Positions 45,069 to 55,856 are shown, numbered from the stretch's first letter. The stretch is DNA of 64,000 bases from Neopestalotiopsis rosae (GCA_023078685.1 JALGAS010000008.1:2852001-2916000); one strand, 5' to 3'. The notes: generated by a model from the letters alone, not told the origin. Numbers and translations are program-made.

Positions 45069-46114
45069 TGCTGCTGGGATGGGCTGGGGAAAAGATTTCT
45101 TGTCAAATTGGAAGCAATTAATATTATAAAAGAGATCTTCGCCTAGTGGTGTTTACTTTTTGTTCTAGTATCAGGTCGTGTTGTAGTATGCAGTTGCTTG
45201 GTGTTGGTTGATATAAGTGTCGAAGTAATTTCTTGGCTCAAGGGAAGCTCCATGGTCAACAACCATGTTTTTTGACAGGGTTGGGCCGGTGACACTCAGG
45301 AACCGACTGGTGACATAAAAACCCACCGGCTGTTACCGCGAGAAACCTTATGGAATAATAATGGTCAAATATAGTCAAGGATACCGCCCCAACTACATGG
45401 AAACACTCTATACAAGTTCAGATCATCAGTAGGAATGAGACTCAAATGAATTAATGGGATACTTAGATACTGGGGAATCCCGTGTCAGTGACTTATTGTG
45501 CAGGGTGGCGAGTGACTACGCCGGAGGGCTGAGGGCTGAGGGTAGGTGCAAGATAGCGTTGTCCATCGTGTTGCATTGTAGCCTTTCAACATTGTCTGTC
45601 TCCCCTCAAGTACCAAATCGGGACAATTTGGTACGAGCCGAATCAAATCATTGACAGTATTACAAGAAAAAGATTTACACAAAATCGACAAACAGATCAA
45701 TAAGTGAGTACCGAATAAGTATAACTAGATCGTGGACAGACTGAGAATCTGGAATTTTTTCACTTTCTTTTTGTGCCCTCTATCGCCGACGTAGTCATCC
45801 ATTTATCTGCATAAGCGTCCGGTGACGCAGTGTCCGCACTGGAAAATATAGTTTCAGGTGCCCAGACTTTTTCAGGGAAACGACCGGGTTCTGATCTGAA
45901 AAAAACAAAGGCGAAAAATCTTAAGATCTGCTAGGTTCAGATTTGAACTAGGGACCTTAGTGAGAAGGCCGCAGGAAGACCCTTGGACCTAAAGACTTCG
46001 AGACCACAGCCATCCGTCAGCCCATGTGCCATTTTCGCCATTACATACTTGGTAGTACTCCTCAGACTGGCAAGACTGGGACGGACGGGCCAGTCGGCAT
46101 CCCGTCAAGTTAGT

Positions 46115-46131
46115 GTAGGTAGGGTAGGTAG
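46115..46131 (+). repeat. TAGG-type short repeat
   Basis: TGTAGGTAGGGTAGGTAG, imperfect TAGG units with one extra G, in the region upstream of EIS1; third instance of this motif in the window. Confidence 0.7.
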
Positions 46132-47538
46132 TTTGTGTAGCTTTGGTGGGATCCAAGGATCTTTTGCATCTGGGACTGGACCTGAACTGCCTTACCTAAA
46201 GCAGATCTGAGCATCTTTGGTATTCTGCCCCAACTGCAAGTCACTGCTCAATGTGGACTCGCGATGAGGAGGCCCGCGAGGCCCGTGACGAATTCCGGGG
46301 GGACTCCCCTGCAAGCAGAGTGCCCACCATCACCTAATCGGTGCGCGACAGCCTCTGGCTTTGCGGATAACACGCCGCACCTGTCACATTGGTGAAGCAG
46401 AGCAGCGCGTTCAATGTTTGATGGTTACACAAGTACGTACAAAGTGCCCCTCTAGTTCTCTGGAGCAAATGTGTGTCCGCTTCTTGTTGCGAGCCGTATT
46501 TTCCGAAAAATTGTCCAAATGTGTATTGAATGCTTACGAAGACGAGGTCAGCAAGAATGGAATGAATGGAGGAAAACAAACCTCTTCGATGCGCGGCCAG
46601 CCCTCGACATGCTCGATCGACGCAGTTTTGGGAAATTGTATTGGAATTTGTGTCTCTCTTGTATGCTGACTTTACCTCTAGGAATCCCTGTCTCAGTGCT
46701 GACCGCATCACCCCGAAAACCCCATCAAATAAAATAAAACACCCCCAAATTCATCTGCCATCTTCCTAGGACCGCGCGGGCTATCCGTCAAGTGCCACAT
46801 GACGTCACGGTCTCGTTGCTGCTTGGCGACCACGCTTCCTTTGGCTTCCTACGGCCAGCGGCACATCATGTTACTTGCCCATGCTCTTTCGGCTGCCCTC
46901 TAACCCTTCTAACCCTGAGCTGCTGAGCATGTACAGAGCGTAGTAGTCCAAAAGAGACATTGGGATTGACGAACCAAACGTCGTCCGATGCCCCCCTAGC
47001 TTGCCTAGTGACTCTAGACAACGGCACTATGATGAGCGGCCTGCTTTTCTTCCCTCTCAAGTCTCCTTCTCCGGGCCCCGCTCAAGCCGCTCCCAGCAAC
47101 CATCTACCTAGCATCACATAGCTTACTCGATCTACCGCACATTAGTCCTCTTCTGGTCACAGTACTTGGCTATTGGTGACATGCCTCTGGCCTCTCAAGC
47201 CTCTCTTTTTCACTTGGCCTTGGGAGACTCTCGAGTACTTATCTTGTCAGTTGTCCCGTGTGTGACGCTATGATGGAAAGTTCCATTTGCTTGGACTGAT
47301 GACGGGCGCCTTTCTCTCTTTCTTTTTTCATCTTTAGACCATTGCCTCCTCTTTTCTTTCCGTTTATTAAAATCTCACAAGCTCCAACGTCTGTTGAACC
47401 CCCAATCGACTTGGCCAACGTTCGAGCATTTGGGTCGACGGAGACTTTTTGGCCTTCGCCAGACTCCCCGAAAGTAAACGAAGGACCATATACTTCGTAC
47501 CTACCTGGGTCTCCCCCAAATACCCAAGACCTACAGCT

Positions 47539-47565
47539 CCCCCCCCCCCCCCCCCCCCCCCCCCC
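47539..47565 (+). repeat. C27 homopolymer
   Basis: Twenty-seven consecutive C bases, 61 bp upstream of the proposed EIS1 ATG, in promoter or 5' leader. The complementary strand is G27, able to form G-quadruplexes. Length may be unstable or affected by sequencing. Confidence 0.85.
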
Positions 47566-47626
47566 TCCAACCCGACCTTACCGAGAGCTCTTGACAGTAT
47601 ATGTGGATCTTTGTAACTCGCCAGGG

Positions 47627-50192
47627 ATGTCGACTGGAACCATACTGCAACCAACCAGTCAGCCGCAGCCTGTCGTTTGCTCGGTATGCGACAATGCGCT
47701 GAGGAATGCTGCCGCGGCGCAGAAAACCCATGACGACACCCACAGTAATATACCTGCAGGTGCGAATGAGCTCGTTCATTATTATAACTATACATACACT
47801 GTTTTGCCCCTCGAGGCTTTCCCGTTTTCCTGGTAATTAACACACCCCTCGTCTGATAGGACACTCCGGCAGACTCGTCTACGCCAAACCCCAAGATCTT
47901 CCCAGTTATCCGTCCGTCGGCCTGCCACCAAACGGTTCGGCTGCCAGCGCTGCTGCAACCCTGGGTTGGAGTGCAAAGAAGTCACCAGATATTTGGAAGC
48001 CTGACATGTCAAACTCAGCCTCGACTGCCGCTCTGCTGGCACAGAGTCACAAGATGCCCGCGGCAGCTACGTCGTCGCCAAGCAGCCATGGCGCTCAAGC
48101 TGCTCTCCTTGCTCACAAGTCAGCCAAGAATAATGAAGCCCCAAAACCGGCGCCGTCGGGTCACGGGCACTCTGCCGCAAACCAAGCCTTTAGATCTGGC
48201 CGTGCAGCCGAGTTGTCTCTGAATGATGGTACCACGACTCTCAATCGCCAGCGCTCTCTCATGGCCGCCAAGGGTGCCATGACCGTCCGGCCCAGGTCAA
48301 ATACTGCCCCTTCCGCCAAGGAGGACTATCCGGACAAGGCCAACGCTTCTAGTAACGCCTTGAAAGCCGCGACCGCCGTGCACAAGACCTCGCGTCCAAA
48401 TTCGATGCAGCCCAAGGGTGGCGCAGTTCCATTTACTACCATGAATCGGCAGATGTTCACGTCACACCCTCCAGTGAAGCCCGAAGTTGAGGAGCAAAGT
48501 CGCGAGGATCAATTACATGCATCGGCTGTCGCAATGGCGAAGAAGATGTTCACTCAACAGCAAAAAGTCATTGACCAGACAAAGAAGGCACACAACAATG
48601 ATTCGACCCCTCTCAGGCGCACAAGAAGCATCAACAGTCTGAGCAGCGAGGACGAAGTCAGACCTATGCAATTTAACAATCTGCAAGACGCTGCGTACAA
48701 GCTGGCCCAGGAAAGACTGGCCAAACTCCACGAGGATCACCTGAAGACTAGAGAGTACCAAGAATACTACGGACAGTCGAAGCAGATGCGAAGGTTCAGT
48801 GTTCGAGGCAAGCTCACCAGAAGAAGGTCCAACAGCGATGGCGACGTGATCGAGGACCAGAAGAGATCACAGCAGATAAGGAAGCAAATGTCCATCTTCA
48901 ACTCCAAGCTCTCGCAAGTCGATACGCAGAAGCGACAACAGGACCGTGATGCCCTTCTGGCTGTGGCGCAGAGGAATGTGCAAGCACGTATGAAGGGTAT
49001 TGATGACAAGATATCAGCCGAAACGGGTATGGTTCCACCCTCCTCTGCTAAGAACTGGGAGGCCAAGGCCCATGCTACAGCACAATCTCGTAGCCAGGAT
49101 CGAATGACGCATCACGGAAAGATTGATATTGGTGCTGGCAAATTCATGAGCCAAGAAGAGATTGACGCAATTGCAGCGGCCAACGTCAAGCCTACGTTGG
49201 ACGAAATCAACGAGAAAGCGGAGAAGGAGCAAGCCAGGCAGACTGAGTTGAGGCTAGAGGCTGAAGCCAAGAAGGAAGCCCACGAGAGAGAAAAGGCTCG
49301 GGAGCGAGAGGTTGCCGCTGTGGCAAAGAAGCTCAAAGGTAAGCAGACACTATGCAATCATCGGCCCGCCCAAGTATAACTGACATGGTTTATTACAGAA
49401 CAGGAGAAACTTGAGCACAAGGAGAAGAAGGCTGAAGAGAAGCATGAGGCCAAATTGAAAAAGGAATCAGAAAAGATGAACCATGAGCAGGAGAAGCGCC
49501 TAAGCAGGTCCAGAAAGCATCACAACTCACTCTCTGGAAGAATCTCGCTGCATCGTCTTCGGCGTGATGCCTCACCAGACGGGATCGCCGAATATGAGCC
49601 AGACGGAACTCTTACACGTGATGACGAAGACCACCAAGTCGCACTAAACGACATCGGCCAACCTGTCAGAGTACCGGCCTCTTCCAGGGCCGACCGGGCC
49701 AACAGAGTGAGCATCCCATCACAAGGCGAGAGACAGACGAAGTCTGAGAGTTCGTCACCCACCGACAAGGCCTCTCAGGGTGCCAAGGTCAAGACCTGGT
49801 TCAAGTCCAGGTTCTCGCGCGGCTCTAGATCGGATGACGACAAGCCCTCAAACGGCGCAAAGAAAGGATTCGTTGGCGGCCACGCCCTCACCGGCTTGGA
49901 TAGTAATAATGCCAGCACGACGAGCCTAGATGGGCGTAGCGCCAGCATGCGTGCTATCGCCATGGCAGGTCGGCAAAGAACAGACACTTCCGAATTGGCC
50001 ACTTCAGCTGGGCATAGATCAATGGCCAACGCCGACGATGTTTCGCCAGTGAGCAGCAGCGACGATGAATATTTCGACGAGGCCAGGGATCGCATGGGCA
50101 CCGAGCTGAGCCCACCTCGTCACATCCAAGATCCTGCAAAGAAGAAGAGTCACAGTCCTGTCAGGGACTCGAGATTTCATGAGATTCTCTAA
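47627..50192 (+). CDS. EIS1: Eisosome protein 1 (Eis1)
   Basis: Proposed exons: 47627-47759, 47860-49338, 49399-50192; introns of 100 and 60 nt. The product is 801 aa. Eis1 hallmarks: LVYAKPQDLPSYPSVGL, ATLGWSAKKSPDIWKPD, STAALLAQSHKM, AAYKLAQERLAKLHEDHL..YREYYG-type block (here TREYQEYYG), RRRSNSDGD, and MSQEEIDAIAAANVKPTLDEINEKAEKEQARQ. A long charged coiled coil (about 430-500) and a disordered Ser-rich tail ending SPVRDSRFHEIL follow; that C-terminal SRFxE motif is typical. Eis1 is a peripheral subunit of eisosomes, the plasma-membrane furrows. Exon 2 onward is secure. The first exon (MSTGTILQPT...) fits frame and splice signals (donor GTGCGA, acceptor GATAG) but does not show the usual N-terminal family sequence, so the true start may be elsewhere upstream. 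Confidence 0.88.
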
Positions 50193-50973
50193 ATAATTTG
50201 TATTTTTACTGTTTTATCTGTCGTTTTAAGAGGACGGCACATGACGACGCTTACGATTGATGAAGTAAAAACGGAGGGCACACGGACACTGCAGAATGAA
50301 CACAAGAATCTGCAGTAGGGAGCAATATATCAAAACACGCCATGTATTTGAGGAGATTTGATTCACAGCGACTCTAGTTTTTATGATCACGATAAAGATA
50401 GGGTCGATATAGCAATATAATATCTCCACAACACTGTATAAAATAGTTAGGGTAACCGGTTGACAGTGACATATGTTTTGCTTCACATCAGACTCAATAT
50501 ATTGATGCGAGACTTGAGATCGCTATCGAGTAACTTGAGCCAATCTAGCTTTTTTTTTTTTTTCTCTTTCTTTTCCGTTCACAAAAGCCGTTATTTAACA
50601 ACCAAGGTGACAAATTTTTCGTGGGTTTATTTGTTGAAATAGGGACTCGGGGCACAGGTCGGACATGGCGCAATAGCCCATCCAGGGAAGATCGCAGCCC
50701 ACGTCAATTATAAACATTAACGGCCAGTGACTCAATTGGCTAGATACGGGCCAGTCAGCCTTTCTTTTATTTCCAGCGTATAGCGTTCTGCAAAACCCTG
50801 AATATGAGGCGGGAAGCAGATAAAGTTGAAAAACGGCTTTTCGAATAATATTTCTAGCAAATTCTAGGCGGCACAGGTGGCACAATATAATACTTCCCTC
50901 TCATTCATTTTGACTCGTGCATCAATCGTTCCTTCCGTGTTTCTCCAATAAATGTGCAAAATCATCCTCTGCA
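50193..50973. other. Intergenic region between EIS1 and the polyGlu protein gene
   Basis: Same-strand neighbours. An AT-rich part (50200-50640) probably holds the EIS1 3' UTR; a T15 run lies near 50550. A TGACTCA heptamer (Gcn4/CPC1 or bZIP-type) is at 50728-50734, 240 bp upstream of the next gene. No gene recognised. Confidence 0.5.
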
Positions 50974-51825
50974 ATGCGCAGCGCCATCCTCACAGCCGCG
51001 GCTTTCGTCGCTGCAGCCATACAATTCACCCATGGAGCCGATGCTGAACCCAATAAAGAGGGCTTCGCAGCGGCAGAAGCGTCCACCATCGACGACGGCT
51101 CAAGACTGTTTGAAGTTATAGACGGGGAATACATACTCAACACGACATATCTCTCGTTGCAACCAGAGGACTGCCAGAATGCCTTCAACTGGATGCCCAT
51201 AACCTTTTCGCACTGCGTGTATGTGCGGGGGAATAATACCACCTCTTCAACCTCGACGAAAGCATCAGCAGCAGCAGCAGCAGCAGCAGAAGAAGAAGAA
51301 GAAGAAGAAGAAGAAGAAGAAGAAGAAGAAGAAGAAGAAGAAGAAGAAGAAGAAGAAGAAGAAGAAGAAGAAGAAGAAGAAGAAGAAGAAGAAGAAGAAG
51401 AAGAAGAAGAAGAAGAAGAAGAAGGAGAAGGAGAACAAGCCATTGACCAGCAAAATGACTACCTCGACTACACGATACTCCTATCAGGCACCGGCCAGCG
51501 GCGGCAGTCCTGGTGCGAGGGCGTCATCCAGCACGCGCTCCGGCTGTGCTCCCTGGCCGACGCCGACGTGACGGAGCGTCGGTGCATCCGCGACGACCCG
51601 TGGACGTACGCCGCCGGCTACGACCCGGAGCGCGGCGAGTTCGGCGAGGACGTGCCGCTGACTGGAGTCAACATCGGTTTTCGTGTCTTATTGCGCCAAC
51701 GCTGGGGAAAAAACCACATTCGAGATTGGGATCATGCCCGGTGTGTTGAGCGTGCGGTCCGGGAGGCGACGTGCCTCACGGTAAACGTGGCAGAGTTTGA
51801 GTGCTTTGAGACCAATGAGGAATAA
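50974..51825 (+). CDS. Predicted secreted Cys-containing protein with 45-Glu tract
   Basis: No introns needed; 283 aa from the ATG at 50974 (an upstream in-frame ATG at 50917 would bury the signal). Residues 1-23 are a clear secretion signal (MRSAILTAAAFVAAAIQFTHG). A first part (24-95) has two Cys and an NNTT glycosylation site. Then come Ala7 and 45 consecutive Glu residues coded by perfect GCA and GAA repeats, then GEGE. The second globular part (about 155-283) has six Cys (WCEG, RLCSL, RRCIRDDPW, ARCVE, ATCLTV, EFECFE). The family is not recognised; size, secretion signal and eight Cys would suit an effector or cell-wall protein, but this is only a guess. A neurotoxin-like or enzyme assignment has no support. 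The repeat could alternatively lie in an unrecognised intron, though both flanks stay in one frame. Confidence 0.65.
   Translation: MRSAILTAAAFVAAAIQFTHGADAEPNKEGFAAAEASTIDDGSRLFEVIDGEYILNTTYLSLQPEDCQNAFNWMPITFSHCVYVRGNNTTSSTSTKASAAAAAAAEEEEEEEEEEEEEEEEEEEEEEEEEEEEEEEEEEEEEEEEEEEEEGEGEQAIDQQNDYLDYTILLSGTGQRRQSWCEGVIQHALRLCSLADADVTERRCIRDDPWTYAAGYDPERGEFGEDVPLTGVNIGFRVLLRQRWGKNHIRDWDHARCVERAVREATCLTVNVAEFECFETNEE
51268..51288 (+). repeat. (GCA)7 repeat coding Ala7
   Basis: Seven GCA codons directly followed by the GAA array; a composite microsatellite in the predicted secreted protein. Confidence 0.9.
51289..51423 (+). repeat. (GAA)45 perfect trinucleotide repeat
   Basis: 135 bp of uninterrupted GAA, 45 units, in frame as polyGlu. 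No synonymous GAG interrupts it. GAA/TTC arrays of this size are prone to length change and can form triplex structures. Confidence 0.95.
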
Positions 51826-52196
51826 TGACGGTTTCCCTCTGATTCCTCAGGTCAGCCTCCAGCAATACAAATTTCGGGCCTCCCTCGTCATAGTTCTCAA
51901 GCCTTGTGAGGTGCCAAGTATTCTGTACGACCCCATGGTTCGTTCGCAATGCCAATCATTGAGAGATGGTTTCTCAAGCTCATCATTTTGATCACGACAT
52001 GATTCTTTTGATGGTTTTCCTCGATAGCGAAGCTTTTGACCTGCAGTGGTGGGCAGATAGAGAGTGATACAGGGATGATATGATTAATATGGAAATACGA
52101 TTGGACCATGATCAAGGTTAGAGTAAACAACAGTCATTGATGTCTGTTGGCTGTGGCTGGTTGATGGACTTTTCATGCAAGGCACAGGCCAATTTC

Positions 52197-52202
52197 TGAC
52201 TC
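52197..52202 (+). promoter_or_regulatory. TGACTC motif upstream of HOM3 (site 1)
   Basis: TGACTC is the core of the Gcn4/CPC1 (general amino acid control) binding site. Here it lies 504-509 bp upstream of the aspartate kinase start. Core only; the seventh base is T rather than A. Confidence 0.35.
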
Positions 52203-52383
52203 TGAACTACATAAAGGGCAACCCCACTATGATGCTATCCGATTTGGATGGAGGGGCCCTTGGGTTTTTAGTGCCCCCCACTGGACCGAGACCGCTGGAC
52301 CCCATCCCATTGTCATAATTTTTTTTTGCTGCTGCTCCGATTCGGCGGGGCTTTTTTGGTGGTCAGTGGTAAGAACCGACCGT

Positions 52384-52389
52384 TGACTC
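52384..52389 (+). promoter_or_regulatory. TGACTC motif upstream of HOM3 (site 2)
   Basis: A second TGACTC core, 317-322 bp upstream of the aspartate kinase ATG. HOM3 is a known Gcn4/CPC1 target in fungi, which makes this copy plausible as a control site. Confidence 0.4.
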
Positions 52390-52705
52390 GTACGTAGGTG
52401 TGGATGCTTGGCTGTATGTCTACCTAACCGCTTGTTTGCCGTCCAACGCCGACTGGACCTCTTGAGTGTTTTAGAGTAGCTTCAAGTTATACTAGAATAT
52501 CTTTTCTTCATTTTTCTTTTTGCCCATTCTTTTCTTCTCTAGATCTTGGGAGCTGTTTCCGTTTCCCTTCGTTCGACTATATCGTCGGTCCCTCGCTTTC
52601 TTTCCGAATAGAGACAGGAAATCTACCCCGCCAATCATCGCTTGCGACTGCCCCCAAGAACTGAGAACCGACTTCCCTTTCTTGGCCCTTTCTCTTTTGA
52701 ACAAG

Positions 52706-54666
52706 ATGACCGCGTCCGTCCTCCACGGCAACACCTCAGAAAATGGCTGGGTCGTTCAGAAATTTGGCGGCACAAGTGTAGGAAAGTTCCCCGACAAGGT
52801 ATGTTGGTTTCTGGTTCTGGTTCTGCGGCTTTGCCATTGCGCCTTTTCTTCCTACTTCCTCCATGCGCGCCTGAGATGATGAGCACGACCGCTGACTTGT
52901 CGCGTGCCCCTACTTGCAGATCGCAGAAGACATTGTCCGGTACGAAAGAACCAGCCTACTCACAAACTTGCGCCGTTATACTGACCGTTCCCATGCAGAG
53001 CCAGCTTGGATACCAGCAAGGTCGTTGTCGTCTGCTCTGCGCGGAGTACAGGCAAAAAGGTCACTGGAACTACCAGTCGGTGAGTCGCAGTCGCCCCCCC
53101 CCCCCCCTCTCTCTCTACAGATTCCACGACGCTCCATGAAAAGCGACAAGTAACTGATCTGCGATCTCTTCTTCCTACAAACAGACTTCTCGGCGTCTAC
53201 AAACACTTGCGGGCCATTTCCGCCGCCACTAGCAACGATGCGACCCAGACCGAGATTCTGGACGAGGCCAGAGCCTTGATCCAGGAAATCTGCAACGACC
53301 ACGTTTTCGCCATTCAATCCTTTGTCAAGGACCCAGAGTTGCAGAAGCAGGTCTCGGCCGATATCGAGAACGACTGCCAGGAGCTCATCGACTACATTAT
53401 CGCCGCCAAGCGCTTCAACCTCGAAGTCAATGCTAGGTCCAAGGACAGGGTTGTTAGCTTTGGCGAGAAGTTGAGCTGCAGGTTCATGGCATATTTGTTG
53501 AGAGATAGGGTTCGTAATACTCCATGGAAGCGGTGTTGATAATATGCGCAAAACGTCCAAATAAGCTAACTTACTCTTTAGCAAGTCGATGCCGAATATG
53601 TCGACCTTTCTGATATCATGCACTACGACAGCTCAGACAGTCTTTCGCCAACATTTTACCGCGATGCCGCTGCACTGTTCCAGAAGAGAATACAAGCATG
53701 TGGCTCGAGAGTCCCCGTGGTCACGGGTTTCTTTGGCAATGTGCCAGGTAGTCTGATGGATGGCGACATTGGCCGGGGATACACCGATCTTTGCGCCGCC
53801 CTCGTGGCCGTGGGCCTCAAGGCCAACGAGCTGCAGGTCTGGAAGGAGGTTGACGGAATCTTCACGGCCGACCCGACCAAGGTGCCGACCGCAAGGCTGC
53901 TCAGCTCCATCACCCCCTCGGAAGCTGCCGAGTTGACCTTTTACGGTTCCGAGGTCATTCACCACCTGACCATGGACCAGGTCATCAAGGCCGAGCCACC
54001 GATTCAGATCCGCATCAAGAATGTCAAGAACCCCAAGGGTCTAGGAACCATCGTGGTTCCCGATCCCGTACAGTCGCCTCACAGACAGATCAAGCGTTCG
54101 CGTGGCCCTTCGGACCCATCTACCCGAAAGTTTCCCAGGCGGCCCACTGCCGTCACCATCAAGGACAACATTGCTGTCATCAATGTACACTCCAACAAGC
54201 GGTCGATATCGCACGGCTTCTTTGCCCGCGTATTTGCCATCCTAAACAGCCATTGTATCAGCGTCGACCTCATCTCGACATCCGAGGTCCACGTTTCCAT
54301 GGCCATCCACTCGGCTGACTCGAGTCCTTCCCACTTTGAGGCCGCCATCAAGGAACTCGAGGAGTGCGGCGACGTTTCCACGTTGCAGCACATGGCTATT
54401 CTCAGTCTGGTCGGTGCTGAGATGAAGAACATGATTGGTATCGCAGGGCGCATGTTTTCGACGTTGGGAGAGCACAACGTGAATATTGAAATGATATCCC
54501 AAGGTCAGTACAGTATATGTTCGACGCAGCCTAGACATGGCAGATTTGCTAACCCAACTATGATATAGGTGCAAGTGAGATCAACATCAGCTGTGTCATA
54601 GATGCCAGGGAAGCCACGAGAGCCATGAACATACTACACACAAATTTGTTCACGTTTTTGGAATAG
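52706..54666 (+). CDS. HOM3: Aspartate kinase (Hom3), first step of Thr/Met biosynthesis
   Basis: Six exons: 52706-52798, 52920-52939 (20 nt), 52999-53079, 53185-53509, 53582-54503, 54569-54666. The product is 512 aa, family-typical. Motifs: VQKFGGTSVGKF, IAEDIVRASLDTSKVVVVCSARS rebuilt across two splices, GEKLSCRF, DAEYVDLSDI, GFFGNVPG, RGYTDLCAALVAVGL, VWKEVDGIFTADP, ELTFYGSEVIHHLT, then two C-terminal ACT domains (about 395-512) where threonine feedback acts. It phosphorylates aspartate. Intron 3 contains a C14 run. The donor of intron 4 (GTTCGT) is unusual, but no other GT keeps frame with QVDAEYVDL. Expression is probably under general amino acid control (two TGACTC motifs upstream). Skipping the 20-nt exon would shift frame, so it is required. 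Confidence 0.94.
53094..53107 (+). repeat. C14 homopolymer in HOM3 intron 3
   Basis: Fourteen C bases followed by CT repeats, 14 bp after the intron 3 donor of the aspartate kinase gene. Confidence 0.85.
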
Positions 54667-55856
54667 ATGAATAGAATTGCATTTACGAAGAATTTGAGAC
54701 GAGAGGTTTTTAGCTTTCTTGCACATAGTATATTGATTGATTATCATTCAACATAAACCCTATGCCTGTCAGTGTTCCACAGTATTTCTGAACACATGAT
54801 ATTTAATCGTAGTAAAGACGATATTCAAACGTTGCACCGTCCTTGTTGCCTCATCGCGGTCCAACAAAATGCCTTTGCCATACTTCGCTACAGCCACCAC
54901 ATGTAGAGAAACATGACGATCATTAGGGAGGGAGAAACACATGTTGAAAAGTATATAAATCATCATCACCAGTACCGTTCCATTTCGTGTGTACTGTTAT
55001 AAACCATCAGCTTTTCCCTTCGCCCCTCAATCATCAACACAACGCCGGTCCCCTTTGTCTTTCCCCGTTCCCTTTTTCCCTTTCGGCCCTGCCACCGGTC
55101 ATGGTGCAGGAGAAAAAAAATATAAAAAAACAACAACCGCTCAGCGACAAAACACAGAGGTATCAATAGAATCGGGCGTGGGAAAAAAAATAAGCGAAAA
55201 AGAAAACAAAACCCTCGGGAAGAAAAAAACGCAACAGTCCTGCCTCCTTATGCTAGCTGGCCCATGCTGTCCAAACGATCTAGCCTGAACAACAAAAAAT
55301 GGTGTGAACAAAACGTTGAATTGTCCAAACAACAGAGCACAGGGACCAAATGGCCAAACGAGAAAGCCAGCGCATCGCGATGAGAATATGCAATGGGCAA
55401 TATCCCAAGAAAAAAAGGCGACCGTACGCCACCGTCCTATATGATTGTCCTTCTCATGCTGGCTTTTCTGTGCCTCGCGAAAAATAGAGAAACATGGTCG
55501 CCCGTATTACCACTCTACCACTCATATCGTGGCGTGGCGCTGGAACACCATGCCTGTAGAATACATTCCTTTTATACAATGGGGCCGAAGAAAGGAGAAC
55601 ATGGCAGATGCTTCGGTCTATAGAGAAGTGAACAACCAAGCAGCCTCCATGCTGTAGTACATCGTTCATCGTTGATTAATTGTAATTCATCTTGTCGTCC
55701 ATTCGTATCGTCGTGTCAAGTCATTCCTGAATGGTCCCGTCGGCTTGGGACGAGGAGATCGGGAGACTTCCACAAAAGGTCACATTGCCTATAAAGTATA
55801 GACAAGTGGTGAGGATACTGGCATAAATTGACTTTTGCTGGATCAGAGCCTTTAGC
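54667..55856. other. Convergent intergenic region between HOM3 and RFX gene
   Basis: It should contain both 3' UTRs. From 55100 to 55340 it is very A-rich on the + strand (several A7-A8 runs). No gene recognised. Confidence 0.55.

Larger units (their letters stand above)
45069..47626. other. 2.6-kb divergent region between phosphatase-like gene and EIS1
   Basis: No gene supported. Features seen: a small hairpin/tRNA-like patch at 45925-46000, TAGG-type repeats at 46115-46131, and a 27-base C run at 47539-47565 just before EIS1. A frame running through the C run (47342-47836) encodes polyproline but resembles no family and overlaps the proposed EIS1 first exon. Confidence 0.5.
51826..52705. 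other. Intergenic region with HOM3 promoter
   Basis: The first part should be the 3' UTR of the polyGlu gene; the rest is the HOM3 upstream region, with a T9 run near 52320, two TGACTC motifs, and a CT-rich 150 bp before the ATG. No additional gene was recognised. Confidence 0.6.

Noticed and set aside
47342..47836. Polyproline-containing frame across the C27 run
   Set aside because: The Pro run comes only from the homopolymer; the frame overlaps the EIS1 first exon and resembles no protein family.
50922..51443. Long minus-strand open frame through the GAA array (polySer) and another giving polyPhe
   Set aside because: Any frame through a perfect trinucleotide repeat stays open. Only the + strand frame has a signal peptide and non-repetitive, Cys-patterned flanks.
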